DNA of 64,000 bases from Hymenobacter sp. UV11 (GCF_004684095.1 NZ_SRII01000018.1:1-64000), one strand, 5' to 3'; positions 47,834-57,529 are shown, numbered from the stretch's first letter. Notes: generated from the sequence alone by a model not told the origin. Numbers and translations are program-made.

Positions 47834-47950
47834 AGCTAAAGCGTTGTTTTTGTGCTGCTTTCTTATACTTATTAAACGCAAAACGGCCCTATAATGTTGC
47901 ATAAAGTACACCTTTATTTAAGTAGTTTTTACATCTTTTTTCTGGCACGG
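47834..47950 (-). promoter_or_regulatory. Repeated control region, copy D
   Basis: Contains TACTTATTAAACGC, CCCTATAATGTTGCATAAAG, CACCTTTATTTAAGTAG and TTTTTTCTGGCACGG. Nearly identical over more than 150 bp to copy F in front of ardC. Confidence 0.8.
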
Positions 47951-48149
47951 TTGGTGATTTTTTCCCTTTTGTTCCCTTTTCTGGGGTCTGGGGTCGTTGT
48001 GGTCACTAATTCCTGCCGTTGGCCAGTGCTCCGCGCCGCTGGGTGAGCTTCCTTTTGTTCGCGGTAGGGATGGGAAGGGAGCGACCAACGGGAGCTGTGC
48101 GCAGCACCGCAGCGAAGCGGAGCCCTGGACAGCCCGGCCACCCGCCCAA
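47862..48149. repeat. Long direct repeat, copy 1
   Basis: Two segments (47862-48024 and 48053-48149) are nearly identical to 60954-61115 and 61198-61294. The 28-bp spacer here is 82 bp in the other copy and holds a REP-like hairpin there. The second segment includes a hairpin GCTGT...ACAGC around GCAGCGAAGCGGAGC. The rest of the 47.8-48.6 kb gap is origin sequence. Confidence 0.8.
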
Positions 48150-48428
48150 CTGCTTAACTGGTCGAATTACTACCTTTTGTCAGTCTAAAAGCAGTACTGG
48201 CAAGGGCTTTCTATCTTAAATAGTATGAAATAGTAGAAAAGTGCAATCCCTGTTTTTTACTATTTTGTGCCCTCTTCTTTGTTGTTTTGTCCTATTTCCC
48301 CGGTCCAAACCACCACTTTAAATGCCCTTTTTTTTTCGCTCAACAAATTTTGTGAGTATTTTAGGTATTTACTGTATTTGCAGTGTGGCTTAACTCCTTA
48401 TGTACCAATAGTTTCTAGAGTCTAAAAA

Positions 48429-48540
48429 CTACCTTTTGTCAGTGAACTACTACCTTTTGTCAGCGAACTACTACCTTTTGTCAGCGAATTACTACCTTTT
48501 GTCAGTCTAAAAACTACCTTTTGTCAGTGAACTACTACCT
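48429..48540 (+). repeat. Iteron array CTACCTTTTGTCAG, 21-22 bp period
   Basis: Five full copies start at 48429, 48450, 48471, 48492 and 48514, with a partial sixth at 48535. Spacing is 21, 21, 21, 22 and 21 bp, i.e. two helical turns, so Rep molecules would bind on one face. One further full copy lies 259 bp upstream at 48170. Confidence 0.92.
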
Positions 48541-48575
48541 CGTAAATCCGTCGGTAGTAATTAGGGTTTTTGGTG

Positions 48576-48583
48576 TAGATTTG
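48576..48583 (+). promoter_or_regulatory. Candidate rep promoter, -7 box TAGATTTG
   Basis: Exact match to TAnnTTTG, 33 bp before the initiator ATG and directly after the last iteron, so Rep binding could autoregulate it. Confidence 0.6.
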
Positions 48584-48615
48584 TCTCTCCGCTATTCCAC
48601 CTACCCTACCCACCC

Positions 48616-49593
48616 ATGAGCCAGCTCGAAACTTCCAAAGCGGTTGAAATCATTCAGCATAATGCCTTGACCACGGCTCGTTATGAAATGACCGCCTGCG
48701 AAATGGACATTGTGTTCTTCCTGCTCTCGAAGCTCAGTAAAAACGACAAGCCAGGCACGGTGTACGAGTTGCGGGTAAAGGAGCTGGAGCAACTCACTGG
48801 CCGCATATGGAACTACGGTCGCCTTTTTGAATCAACGGAGCAACTGCGAAGCCGAGGCTACGTCATCACCGGGGAAAAGGTCGATGGGCGTAGCGGCAAC
48901 ACTACCCAAACCAAGTTGCAAGTGGGCCTGCTGGCATCGGCCGAATACATCATTGGCCACGGTATTATTGAACTCGAAATATCGGAGAAGGTACGCCCCT
49001 ACCTTATCGACCTGAAAAGTAATTTCACCAGCTACCGACTGCAAGCGGCGCTCAGCCTGACAAGCAAATACGCGAAGCGGATATACCAACTCGCCTCACA
49101 ATGGAAAGACATAGGCGAATCAAAAACCTACACGCTGGACGAGTTCAAGTACATGCTTCACTTGAAAGACCCCAAAGGGAAGGAGCCAGAACAATACGTG
49201 AAAGTATCCAGCCTCCAAGCAAAGGTGCTTGATGTGGCCATGAACCAAATCAACGAGCATACCGACCTGCGCATTAGCTATCAGCTAAATAAGAAGGGGC
49301 GTTCGTTTCATAGTGTGTGCTTCTACATCGACAAGCAAGTACCTCAACAACTACCTATTCCTTTTGAGCTGGGCGTAGATGATGCCAAGATTCAAGTAGC
49401 CCGCACCAACCTTGATAAGCTGGGAATCAAGGACCCTGCCTTGGTTAAGCGTATCCTGGGTGATGAAAAGCTCCTTAAAGATTTGTTTGAGTTTAACTAT
49501 AAGCTCAAAACCGGCAAGATAAAGGCCGATAAGAACCCTGGGGGCCTCTTTCTAAAGATGCACGGTCTGGCCGGCGTGAAGCCAGGCAAATAG
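48616..49593 (+). CDS. Rep_3/RepB-family replication initiator
   Basis: A 325-aa two-winged-helix initiator. It starts with the typical helix (KAVEIIQHNALTTARYEM), continues with VYELRVKELEQLTG, and has the second winged domain SLTSKYAKRIYQLASQWKD with YTLDEFKYMLHL. This matches initiators such as those of other Bacteroidetes iteron plasmids. It would bind the adjacent 21-22 bp iterons, melt the AT-rich region and control copy number. The ATG at 48616 lies 33 bp after the -7 box. This gene is the main evidence that the window is plasmid DNA. Confidence 0.93.
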   Translation: MSQLETSKAVEIIQHNALTTARYEMTACEMDIVFFLLSKLSKNDKPGTVYELRVKELEQLTGRIWNYGRLFESTEQLRSRGYVITGEKVDGRSGNTTQTKLQVGLLASAEYIIGHGIIELEISEKVRPYLIDLKSNFTSYRLQAALSLTSKYAKRIYQLASQWKDIGESKTYTLDEFKYMLHLKDPKGKEPEQYVKVSSLQAKVLDVAMNQINEHTDLRISYQLNKKGRSFHSVCFYIDKQVPQQLPIPFELGVDDAKIQVARTNLDKLGIKDPALVKRILGDEKLLKDLFEFNYKLKTGKIKADKNPGGLFLKMHGLAGVKPGK

Positions 49594-49677
49594 CCTTTTC
49601 AATTAATACAAGGGGCAAAAGAAAGTAAATGATGGTTAGCTTGCCTCATAATTTGCCCCCACTCTGGCTAGTAGTTC

Positions 49678-52600
49678 ATGCCCCGTATATTTGATAATAT
49701 CACCTCGCCCCTAGATGAAGCTCTACGTGCTACCCTCAAGGTTTCTTATCGCTGTGACTTCTGCGTAGGCTACTTCAATCTACGAGGCTGGCGGCGAGTG
49801 GCGGACTATATGGAAACCTGGTCCGGGGCCGACAACAACCGCTGTCGGCTACTGGTGGGGATGCAACAGCCCCCCGAAAATCTCATTCGGGACTACTATT
49901 CACCTGGGGAAGATGACGAAATAGACAATCGCCGGGCGGCGGAAATACGCAAAAAACTAGCGCAAAACTTCCGCCAGCAGCTCACGCTAGGCGTGCCCAC
50001 GGCGGAAGATGAAAAGCACCTGCGCCAGCTTCAGCAGCAACTCCGTGACAAGAAGGTGGTCGTGAAGCTATACCTGCGGCATACGCTGCACGCCAAGCTA
50101 TACTTGCTCTTTCGGGATGACTTTAACAACCCGATTACTGGGTATTTGGGTAGTAGCAACCTCACGCTTTCGGGCCTAGCCCAACAAGGCGAGCTAAACC
50201 TAGATGTAGTCGATGACGACGCGACCAAGAAGCTTTCCAAATGGTTTGATGACCGCTGGAAGGACCGTTTTTGCGTGGATATTACCGAAGAACTGATAGC
50301 TGTGCTGGATGAGAGTTGGGTACGCGACAAGCTACCGTATCACATCTACCTGAAAATGGCCTATCACCTGGCTTCCGATGCCCGCGCCGGGGTCGCCGGG
50401 TTTCGGGTGCCGGCCCCCTTTGATGAGGACCTACTGGACTTTCAAAAAAGCGCGGTGCTCATGGCCGCTCGGCATCTGGATAAAAGGGGCGGAGTGCTGA
50501 TTGGCGACGTGGTAGGACTAGGCAAAACGATTACGGCGGCGGCGTTGGTCAAGCTGTTCGAGCAGCGTGATACGCTGGCCACCCTCATCATCTGCCCGAA
50601 GAACTTGGTGGGAATGTGGCAGGGCTACGTGAAAGATTACGAGCTGAACGCGCAGGTTATCGCCATTACCACCGTACAAAACGAGTTGGAGAAGCTGCGG
50701 CGCTTCCGCCTCGTGGTTATCGACGAGAGCCACAACCTGCGCAACCGCGAAGGCAAGCGGTATCGGGCCATCCGCGAGTACCTACGGCAAATGGAAAGCA
50801 AGGTGATATTGCTTTCCGCTACGCCCTACAACAAGGCTTACGCGGATATTTCCAACCAGCTGCGGCTGTTCATTCCCGACGATTTGGATTTGGGCCAGGC
50901 CCCGGAACACTTCATCCGGTCGCTGGGGGGGCCGATTGAGTTTGCCGCCCAATACCAATATTCGCCCCGGACGCTGGCCGCGTTCGACAACAGCGAGTTT
51001 GCCGATGACTGGCAAGAGCTGCTGCGCCTGTTTATGGTGCGGCGGACCCGTAGCTTCATTAAGGAGCACTACGCTACCCTCGACCCGGACAACAAGCGTC
51101 GCTTTCTGACATTCAAGGACGGGACCCGCTCGTATTTTCCTGACCGCGTAGCCCGCAAAGTAGAATACGGCTTTGCGCCGGAAGATGAAACTGACCAGTA
51201 TGCCCGGCTGTACTCTACGCCCGTCGTGGACGCGCTAAATGCGCTGGGGCTCCCGCGCTACGGCCTCGGCCAGTACGAAAAACAGCCGCGTCCAACGCCC
51301 AAGACCGACCAGGAAAAGCACGATGCCCAAGTGCTCGACAACCTTTCTCGGGCCGGCAAGCGGCTCAAAGGTTTCTGCCGCACCAACCTATTCAAACGGC
51401 TGGAAAGCAGCGGGCAAGCCTTTTTGCTTTCGCTAAGTCGGCATATCCTGCGCAACTACGTGTTCATTCACGCCATCGACAACAACCTACCCCTGCCCAT
51501 TGGCCAGCAGGACGCGCAAATGCTGGATAGCTGGTTGGAAGATGAGGACCCGGAAGAACTCTTTTCCGCGACCGATGAACAAGAGGGAGAAGAAACAGCC
51601 AGCAACAAACTGGCCTGGAACATTACGACCAAACAGTACAAGGAACGGGCGGATTCCATTTACGCGCACTTTGCCGGGCCGCTGAAAAAGCGCTTCCGAT
51701 GGATAAAAAGCGAGTATTTCACCAAAGCACTGCGCAAGGAGTTGATGGCCGATGCCGTGGCCTTGCAAAAAGTGCTGGCCCTGGCCGCTGATTGGGACCC
51801 GGCTCAGGACCGCAAGCTAAATGCCCTTGAAAAGCTGTGTCAGATTACCCACCCGAAGCAAAAGATTCTGGTATTCACGCAATTTGCTGATACGGCTTGC
51901 TATCTGGATAACGAGTTGCAGCGGCGCAAGGTCAAGCATATTGCCGGCGTAACCGGCTCGGCCGACGACCCGACCGATTATGCCCGGCGCTTTAGCCCGG
52001 TGAGCAACAAGCAAGAAAATGTGGCGGGCACCGACCATGAGCTGCGCGTACTGGTGAGCACCGATGTGCTGAGCGAAGGCCAGAACCTGCAAGATTCTCA
52101 CGTCATCGTCAATTATGACCTGCCGTGGGCCATTATTCGCCTGATTCAACGGGCGGGCCGCGTGGACCGGATTGGTCAGCAGGCCAAAAATATCTTTTGC
52201 TACTCCTTCCTGCCCGAAGATGGCATTGAGCAAATCATTCAGCTCCGCACTCGCCTAACCCAACGCCTGGAAGAAAATGCCGAAGTGGTGGGCACCGACG
52301 AGATTTTCATGGAAGAAGATATTACGGCGGGCCTCATTCGCAACCTCTACAACGAGCGTTCGGATATGTACAATCAAGAGCCGGATGGAGAAGTAGATTT
52401 AGCCTCCTACGCCTGGCAAATCTGGAAAAACGCCTCGGACGCGGACCCCAAGCTGCATAAAATCATTCCCGACTTGGCCCCGGTATCGCATACTACCCGC
52501 GCCAAGCACTCACCCGATGGGATGCTGCCGGGGGTGCTGCTCTACGCCCGCACGGCCAACGATAACGACATGCTGGTGTGGGTGGACCGGAAGGGAGAGG

Positions 52601-53058
52601 TCATCACCCAATCCCAATTCACCATTTTGCGAGCGGCGGCCTGCACGGTGGAAACGCCCTTGAAGGACAAGTACGCCAAGCATCACGAGTTGGTAGCCAA
52701 GGCCCTCTCCTTCGCGCATGACTCTGAAAACAGCGTAGGGGGCCAGCTAGGCCCGAAAACCAGCGCCCGCTACCGGACTTACCACATTTTGATGCGGCAC
52801 CATGATGCTGTTAAAAATCTGCCACTGTTCAACTCGGAAACGCTTAAAAAAGCCATTGAAGAACTCTACCGCTTCCCCCTGCGCGAGAGTGCCCGCGACG
52901 GGTTGAACCGGCTGCTCAAAACTTCCCCTGCTGACGCGCAGGTGGCGCAGTTCGTAATGGCGCTCTACGAGGAAGGGCTACTCGGCATTGTGACCGATGA
53001 CGGGGGCGGGTCAGGTCGCCGTGAACCTCAGATTTTATGCTCAATGGGCTTAGTTTAA
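49678..53058 (+). CDS. PLD-nuclease/SNF2-type helicase (defence protein)
   Basis: An 1126-aa protein. The N-terminal phospholipase-D-like domain (residues about 20-190) has HAK (H138, K140), then GYLGSSNLTLSGL, the HxK...N pattern of PLD nucleases. The SNF2/SF2 helicase follows: Walker A GDVVGLGKT (276-284), DESH (349-352), SAT (380-382), and motif VI QRAGRVDRIGQ. The C-terminus is helical. It lies 40 bp upstream of an Eco57I-like methylase. Helicase plus methylase pairs are typical of restriction systems that translocate on DNA, such as DISARM and related systems. Here the PLD domain may cut. No DrmA, DrmB or PglZ gene is present. Confidence 0.85.
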   Translation: MPRIFDNITSPLDEALRATLKVSYRCDFCVGYFNLRGWRRVADYMETWSGADNNRCRLLVGMQQPPENLIRDYYSPGEDDEIDNRRAAEIRKKLAQNFRQQLTLGVPTAEDEKHLRQLQQQLRDKKVVVKLYLRHTLHAKLYLLFRDDFNNPITGYLGSSNLTLSGLAQQGELNLDVVDDDATKKLSKWFDDRWKDRFCVDITEELIAVLDESWVRDKLPYHIYLKMAYHLASDARAGVAGFRVPAPFDEDLLDFQKSAVLMAARHLDKRGGVLIGDVVGLGKTITAAALVKLFEQRDTLATLIICPKNLVGMWQGYVKDYELNAQVIAITTVQNELEKLRRFRLVVIDESHNLRNREGKRYRAIREYLRQMESKVILLSATPYNKAYADISNQLRLFIPDDLDLGQAPEHFIRSLGGPIEFAAQYQYSPRTLAAFDNSEFADDWQELLRLFMVRRTRSFIKEHYATLDPDNKRRFLTFKDGTRSYFPDRVARKVEYGFAPEDETDQYARLYSTPVVDALNALGLPRYGLGQYEKQPRPTPKTDQEKHDAQVLDNLSRAGKRLKGFCRTNLFKRLESSGQAFLLSLSRHILRNYVFIHAIDNNLPLPIGQQDAQMLDSWLEDEDPEELFSATDEQEGEETASNKLAWNITTKQYKERADSIYAHFAGPLKKRFRWIKSEYFTKALRKELMADAVALQKVLALAADWDPAQDRKLNALEKLCQITHPKQKILVFTQFADTACYLDNELQRRKVKHIAGVTGSADDPTDYARRFSPVSNKQENVAGTDHELRVLVSTDVLSEGQNLQDSHVIVNYDLPWAIIRLIQRAGRVDRIGQQAKNIFCYSFLPEDGIEQIIQLRTRLTQRLEENAEVVGTDEIFMEEDITAGLIRNLYNERSDMYNQEPDGEVDLASYAWQIWKNASDADPKLHKIIPDLAPVSHTTRAKHSPDGMLPGVLLYARTANDNDMLVWVDRKGEVITQSQFTILRAAACTVETPLKDKYAKHHELVAKALSFAHDSENSVGGQLGPKTSARYRTYHILMRHHDAVKNLPLFNSETLKKAIEELYRFPLRESARDGLNRLLKTSPADAQVAQFVMALYEEGLLGIVTDDGGGSGRREPQILCSMGLV

Positions 53059-53098
53059 GCCGCTGGCCCACTTTTTTTATTGCTCTGCCCGTTTTCTC

Positions 53099-56000
53099 AT
53101 GGCTGAATACTACCCATCCGAAGCCGTATTTGCGGACCAAATCCGCGCCCGCCGTTACAAAGAACTGTTTCTAGATTTGGGCTGGGATAACATCTCGGGC
53201 GCGAAGCCGGAAACCCTGTTTTTGCCCAACGATACGACGGGCTACCCTTACCGGGCCGTGGTTGAAAAACGGGGCTTTGTGGTGCTGGTCTGCTCGGCCT
53301 TGCCCTCGGCCGATGTGCGCCGCCGCCTCGACCTTCAGCTAAGCAAACGCTACGCGGAACATCTGCTCATTTTTGCTCCGGCCGACAAGCCCCGGCAAAT
53401 TTGGCAGCTCGTGAGCCGGGAACCAGGCAAGCCGATTGTGCCCGTAGAATTTGACTACTACCACCACCAAACACCTCGGGCACTCTATCAGCGGGTACTC
53501 GGCCTGGCCTTCTCGCTGGATGAAGAAGATGCGTTGAACCTGGTCGATGTGCGCGAACGGGTACGTCGTCGTTTCACCGCCCACGCTGAAAAAGTAACCA
53601 AGAAATTCTACGCGGAATTTAGCCGCCAACACAAAGCCTTTCAGACGTTTATCACTGGTATTGAGGACGTTTCCGAAAAGCAGTGGTACGCTTCCATCAT
53701 GCTTAATCGCTTGATGTTTATCTACTTCATCCAAGCACAAGGCTACCTGGATGACAACCGCAACTACCTAGAAGATAAGCTGGCGGAATGTCAGCAGAAG
53801 GTGGGAAAAGGCAAGTTTCACTCCTTCTACCAAAGCTTCCTGCGGGTGCTGTTCGACCAAGGGTTCAACGCCCCTACCCCGCACGAGCCCGCCCTACAAA
53901 AGCTTATCGGCCGGGTGCCCTACCTCAACGGCGGACTTTTTGAAGTGCATCAGCTTGAAGCCGGCAACAAAAAGCTACACATTCCCGATGAAGCGTTTGC
54001 GCCGCTATTGGCCTTCTTCTCGGGCTGGGAGTGGCACTTGGACACGCGCAACGAAGCCACCGGCAAGGAGATAAACCCGGACGTAATCGGCTACATTTTC
54101 GAGCGTTACATCAACGAGCGGGCGAAGATGGGGGCTTACTACACCAAAGAAGATATAACAGAGTATATCGCCCAAAATACCATCATCCCGGCGCTGTTCG
54201 ACCGCATAGAGCAAGAAGCGGCGCACGGCCCGGCGCTGTGGCATCTGCTGCGGGATGAGCCCCTGCGGTACGTGTACGAATCGGCGGGGCTGGGCATCGA
54301 CCTGCCGATTCCCGCCAGCGTGACCGCCGCCCGCAAGGATGCCACGGCCCGCGCTACGGAGTGGAACAAGAAAACGCCGGCCGGCCATGCTCTGCCAACG
54401 GAGATATGGCGGGAAACCCTGGCCCGGCTGGACTATGGTGAAACCGTAGCGGAGCGTCTTGAAAAGGGCAAGGTTACTTCCATCAACGAGCTGGTGTCGC
54501 TGAACCTCAACATTCGGCAATTCGCGCAAGATGCAATCCGCAATTCCGAAGATTCGGAGTGGGTTTGGCAGTGTTACGATTCGTTGCGCACGCTTTCGGT
54601 CCTGGACCCTACCTGCGGCTCGGGCGCGTTTTTGTTCGCGGCTCTCAACATCTTGGAGCCGCTGTACGAGGCGTGCTTGGACCGGATGGCGGCGTTCCTG
54701 CCCGACCTGGACGACCCGCACACTACGCCCGTCCGGCGTGCCCGCTTCGAGGAAATGCAAACGGTACGGGCGCAAATCGACGCGCACCCCAACCGCCAAT
54801 ACTTCATCACCAAGAGCATTATCCTGCACAACCTCTACGGGGTTGACATTATGCACGAGGCGGTAGAAATTGCAAAGCTGCGGCTGTTTCTGCAACTCAT
54901 GGCCACGCTGGGTGAACCTGACTACGACCACCCCAATCTTGGCCTCGAACCGCTGCCTGACATTGATTTCAATATTCGCACCGGCAACACCCTCGTTGGC
55001 TTCGCTACGGAAAAGGAGTTGGAAAAAGGGCTTATGTACGACTTTGACGGTCAGTTGGCCAAGCCGGGTATCGAATCTCAATGCGACGTAGTAGCCGATA
55101 GCTTCGCCAACTACAAAGCATTGCAGCTCATGGATGGCGAAGCGCCACACGGCGCTTTTCAAGCTGCTAAAGGTGCCCTGGAAACAGACCTGCTCATGCT
55201 GAATATGCGCCTGAGTAGCTTGCTGCACAAGCAAAACCATACGGTCACATTCGACCAGTTTTCCGAAAAGTACCAGCCCTTTCACTGGTTTGCGGAGTTC
55301 TACGACATTATCAACGACCGCAAGGGCTTTGATATAATCATTGGCAATCCGCCCTATGTGGAAATTACGCCTAAGCTGGTGCCCTATAAGCTGCAAGGCT
55401 TCGCTACTGAATCCTGCGGCAACCTCTACGCCGTAGTGAGTGAGCGGGCGGACCTACTACTAAACGAGCGGGGCCGCTTCGCCTTCATCATCCCAAGCGC
55501 AAGCTGCTGCACCCCGCGCATGGAGCCACTAATGAAGTTGATGACAACCCGTTTTGATGGGTTGTGGGTTAGCCTCTACGATGAGCGGCCGGGCAAGCTC
55601 TTTGATGGCGTGGACCAACAATTGTGCATTCAGGTGGCCGCGAAGAAGCTTCCCAAAAAGCAGCTGCACATCACTGGTATGCGGCACTGGCAGACCTCCC
55701 CGGAAGATGAACGCCCCTACCTGTTTGAGAACGTTCATTATGTGGAAATACCCCAAAATCAGCGCGTAGCCGAAGTATTGCCTAAGATTTCATCTGAGAT
55801 TGAGGCGACTATTCTAAAGCAAATTTCGACGGTCACGGCCACACCGTTGGCCCAATTGCAAATAACAGGCAAGCTGAAAAACATCTATTACCGCAACGCG
55901 GGGGGGCGCTACTGGCGGCTGGTCAAAAGCACTCCCTCTTATTTCAATTCGTCGCGGGGCGATACCTCGTCCTCTACGGAACTGACGATGGCGGTAAATG

Positions 56001-56380
56001 GTCCGGCAATGCCGGTGCTAGTGGCGCTGTACAGCTCTACGCTGTTTTACTGGTACTGGCGGGTAGTGTCTAACTGCCGGCACCTCACCAAGCGGGAACT
56101 GGCGGCGTTCCCCATCAGCACCTCGCTCCTAACCGGGCCTGCGGCCGATACCTTGACCAAACTAGCCACCCGCTATGAGAAGCGCCTGAAAGAAACCGCC
56201 GTGCGGGTTAGCACCGATGGCAAAACCGGCTGGGTGGAACAGGACGAATACCGGGTAAACCAGGCGAAACCCATCTTGGACGAAATAGACCGTGTTTTAG
56301 CAGACCACTATGGGCTTGACGACAAACAGTTAGACTTTATTATCAATTATGACATTAAGTATCGCATGGGCTTGAGTTAA
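53099..56380 (+). CDS. Eco57I-like adenine DNA methylase with N-terminal extension
   Basis: A 1093-aa protein. The methylase core has motif I LDPTCGSGAFLFAAL (about residue 502) and motif IV NPPY (N750-Y753, in IIGNPPYVEIT), giving N6-adenine methylation. The N-terminal part (1-200) has a fold-like VLVCSALPSADVRRRLDL, then AEHLLIFAPADKPRQIW and LVSREPG, which could be an inactive or weak nuclease-like domain. C-terminal target-recognition segments follow (WRLVKSTPSYFNSSRG, HLTKRELAAFP). It would mark self DNA and give the site specificity of the pair. A small gene follows after 8 bp. Confidence 0.85.
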   Translation: MAEYYPSEAVFADQIRARRYKELFLDLGWDNISGAKPETLFLPNDTTGYPYRAVVEKRGFVVLVCSALPSADVRRRLDLQLSKRYAEHLLIFAPADKPRQIWQLVSREPGKPIVPVEFDYYHHQTPRALYQRVLGLAFSLDEEDALNLVDVRERVRRRFTAHAEKVTKKFYAEFSRQHKAFQTFITGIEDVSEKQWYASIMLNRLMFIYFIQAQGYLDDNRNYLEDKLAECQQKVGKGKFHSFYQSFLRVLFDQGFNAPTPHEPALQKLIGRVPYLNGGLFEVHQLEAGNKKLHIPDEAFAPLLAFFSGWEWHLDTRNEATGKEINPDVIGYIFERYINERAKMGAYYTKEDITEYIAQNTIIPALFDRIEQEAAHGPALWHLLRDEPLRYVYESAGLGIDLPIPASVTAARKDATARATEWNKKTPAGHALPTEIWRETLARLDYGETVAERLEKGKVTSINELVSLNLNIRQFAQDAIRNSEDSEWVWQCYDSLRTLSVLDPTCGSGAFLFAALNILEPLYEACLDRMAAFLPDLDDPHTTPVRRARFEEMQTVRAQIDAHPNRQYFITKSIILHNLYGVDIMHEAVEIAKLRLFLQLMATLGEPDYDHPNLGLEPLPDIDFNIRTGNTLVGFATEKELEKGLMYDFDGQLAKPGIESQCDVVADSFANYKALQLMDGEAPHGAFQAAKGALETDLLMLNMRLSSLLHKQNHTVTFDQFSEKYQPFHWFAEFYDIINDRKGFDIIIGNPPYVEITPKLVPYKLQGFATESCGNLYAVVSERADLLLNERGRFAFIIPSASCCTPRMEPLMKLMTTRFDGLWVSLYDERPGKLFDGVDQQLCIQVAAKKLPKKQLHITGMRHWQTSPEDERPYLFENVHYVEIPQNQRVAEVLPKISSEIEATILKQISTVTATPLAQLQITGKLKNIYYRNAGGRYWRLVKSTPSYFNSSRGDTSSSTELTMAVNGPAMPVLVALYSSTLFYWYWRVVSNCRHLTKRELAAFPISTSLLTGPAADTLTKLATRYEKRLKETAVRVSTDGKTGWVEQDEYRVNQAKPILDEIDRVLADHYGLDDKQLDFIINYDIKYRMGLS

Positions 56381-56388
56381 ATTGCACT

Positions 56389-56709
56389 ATGGGAACAAAA
56401 CGACTTTGCGGCGAAGCCCGCATATTTGATGCTCAGGGCAACACTCTGATTCATGATAAAAATGCGCTGGTAGTTCTTCACCGGGACGGAGCCAACGTTT
56501 TCACTTGGTTGGCCAAGATGGAGCAGATGGGGATTGGCATCTCCGCTTTTGGGCTAGCGGGGGTGACTTATACCCTACAATTTCGCAACTCAAACTGGCG
56601 CCTAACTGGGACTATTTCAGTGCCTGGGTTTGGAGGAAACCGGGGGCACGTAGCCATTCAAGTGAAAGGCCACGGTGTACCTGCTGGTGTCAATCCGGCT
56701 ACTGTTTAG
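56389..56709 (+). CDS. Small third gene of the helicase/methylase operon
   Basis: A 106-aa protein starting 8 bp after the methylase stop (MGTKRLCGEARIFDAQG...). A beta-rich, Gly-rich C-terminus (LTGTISVPGFGGNRGHVAI) gives it the look of a small barrel domain. Tight spacing suggests co-expression and a role in the system, such as a regulator, inhibitor or specificity factor. No family recognised. Followed by the strong terminator at 56753-56784. Confidence 0.55.
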   Translation: MGTKRLCGEARIFDAQGNTLIHDKNALVVLHRDGANVFTWLAKMEQMGIGISAFGLAGVTYTLQFRNSNWRLTGTISVPGFGGNRGHVAIQVKGHGVPAGVNPATV

Positions 56710-56752
56710 CGTCAAGTTTTCCTCTTGTTCGCCGCCTCCAGCTCAAAAAGTG

Positions 56753-56784
56753 AAAGCGCCCCGGTCGGCTGACCGGGGCGCTTT
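56753..56784. terminator. Strong bidirectional terminator
   Basis: AAAGCGCCCCGGTC (56753-56766) pairs with GACCGGGGCGCTTT (56771-56784), loop GGCT. Lies between the plus-strand defence operon and the minus-strand gene ending at 56807. Confidence 0.8.
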
Positions 56785-56806
56785 GCTGTGGTGCTCAGCC
56801 GGGGCG

Positions 56807-57481
56807 CTACGCGCTCACAGCCTTGCGCCTGGCGGCTACCACACTCGCGGCGACGGGAGCCAACATGGTAGCGCCGCTGAACATAGCCAAGTCTAGCATG
56901 GTGGGCTTGGCACCGTATAAACCCTGCATTTCCTTAAACAGCTTCTTGCCCTGCTTGGGGTCGGCGTTCATCCAGTGGGCCACGTCGGCGGCGGTCACTA
57001 GCTGGCCCCCCACGAGAATTTCCATGCTCGGGCTCAGGTCGGGCGCTGGGGCCTCGGCCGGCTGCTGGCGTAGGCTGACAAAAACCGCGCCCTCGCCCTG
57101 GGGGTTGGGGTCGGTGGTAACCCACGTATCAGTGTCGGCGCTGCCGTAGCCCTTCACCCTGGCGGCGGTATAGCCCGCGGTGGCCGCACTGATACCGGCC
57201 TGGCGGCTGGCCTCGGCTACGAGCTGCGGGCTGGTAAAGAACTCATAGCCGGCCGGGAACTGGTACGGCAAGCGGTGCTGGCTGCTCAGGCGCAACTCGC
57301 CTAGCAGGTTGCGGCAAGCGCCGCCCATCCAAACGGCCTGCACCTGGCCGTTAAGGCTGGAAAACTCCCGGATGGGCGCGGCCGTGTCGGTGGTGGCGGT
57401 GCTCATGTGAACGTAGGCACCGACGCGAAAACCTTTCTCAGCCGCCTTGGCCGCTATTTCTTGGGGGGTGGGGTAAGCCAT
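56807..57481 (-). CDS. Hypothetical protein, 224 aa
   Basis: A soluble protein (MAYPTPQEIAAKAAEKGFRVG...) with a C-terminal segment containing LVTAADVAHWMNADPKQGK and a final hydrophobic stretch (FSGATMLAPVAASVV) that could be a membrane helix. The motif TTTTTTCCCCTTTTGTTC (minus sense) lies at 57489-57506 upstream of the ATG. No family recognised. Confidence 0.52.
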   Translation of the reverse strand: MAYPTPQEIAAKAAEKGFRVGAYVHMSTATTDTAAPIREFSSLNGQVQAVWMGGACRNLLGELRLSSQHRLPYQFPAGYEFFTSPQLVAEASRQAGISAATAGYTAARVKGYGSADTDTWVTTDPNPQGEGAVFVSLRQQPAEAPAPDLSPSMEILVGGQLVTAADVAHWMNADPKQGKKLFKEMQGLYGAKPTMLDLAMFSGATMLAPVAASVVAARRKAVSA

Positions 57482-57529
57482 AACGAAAGAACAAAAGGGG
57501 AAAAAAGATGGGGAAACGGCCCGCTGGGG

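Larger units (their letters stand above)
48170..48583. other. Candidate vegetative replication origin (oriV)
   Basis: An iteron at 48170-48183, an AT-rich stretch with poly-T and poly-A runs (about 48215-48420), then the iteron array 48429-48540, and a promoter-like TAGATTTG directly before the initiator gene. This is the standard layout of iteron plasmids with Rep_3 initiators. Confidence 0.82.

Noticed and set aside
47834..47911. N-terminal extension (MYFMQHYRAVLRLISI) of the LPD29 gene and similar starts at other copies
   Set aside because: The peptide is just the control region read in one frame. Copy B has a stop in it, and in copies C and F it is out of frame with the gene, so the conservation is of DNA, not peptide.
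48429..48540. CRISPR-like look of the repeats before the initiator gene
   Set aside because: Repeat unit of 14 bp with 7-8 bp gaps and no variable spacers of about 30 bp. This is an iteron array.
54005..55396. 463-codon open frame on the minus strand inside the methylase gene
   Set aside because: It is antisense to conserved methylase motifs in a GC-rich gene, which commonly gives long shadow frames. The plus-strand protein is clearly the real one.
49678..56380. Complete DISARM system
   Set aside because: No DUF1998 (DrmB) or DrmA-type gene is near. Only a PLD-helicase fusion and a methylase are present.
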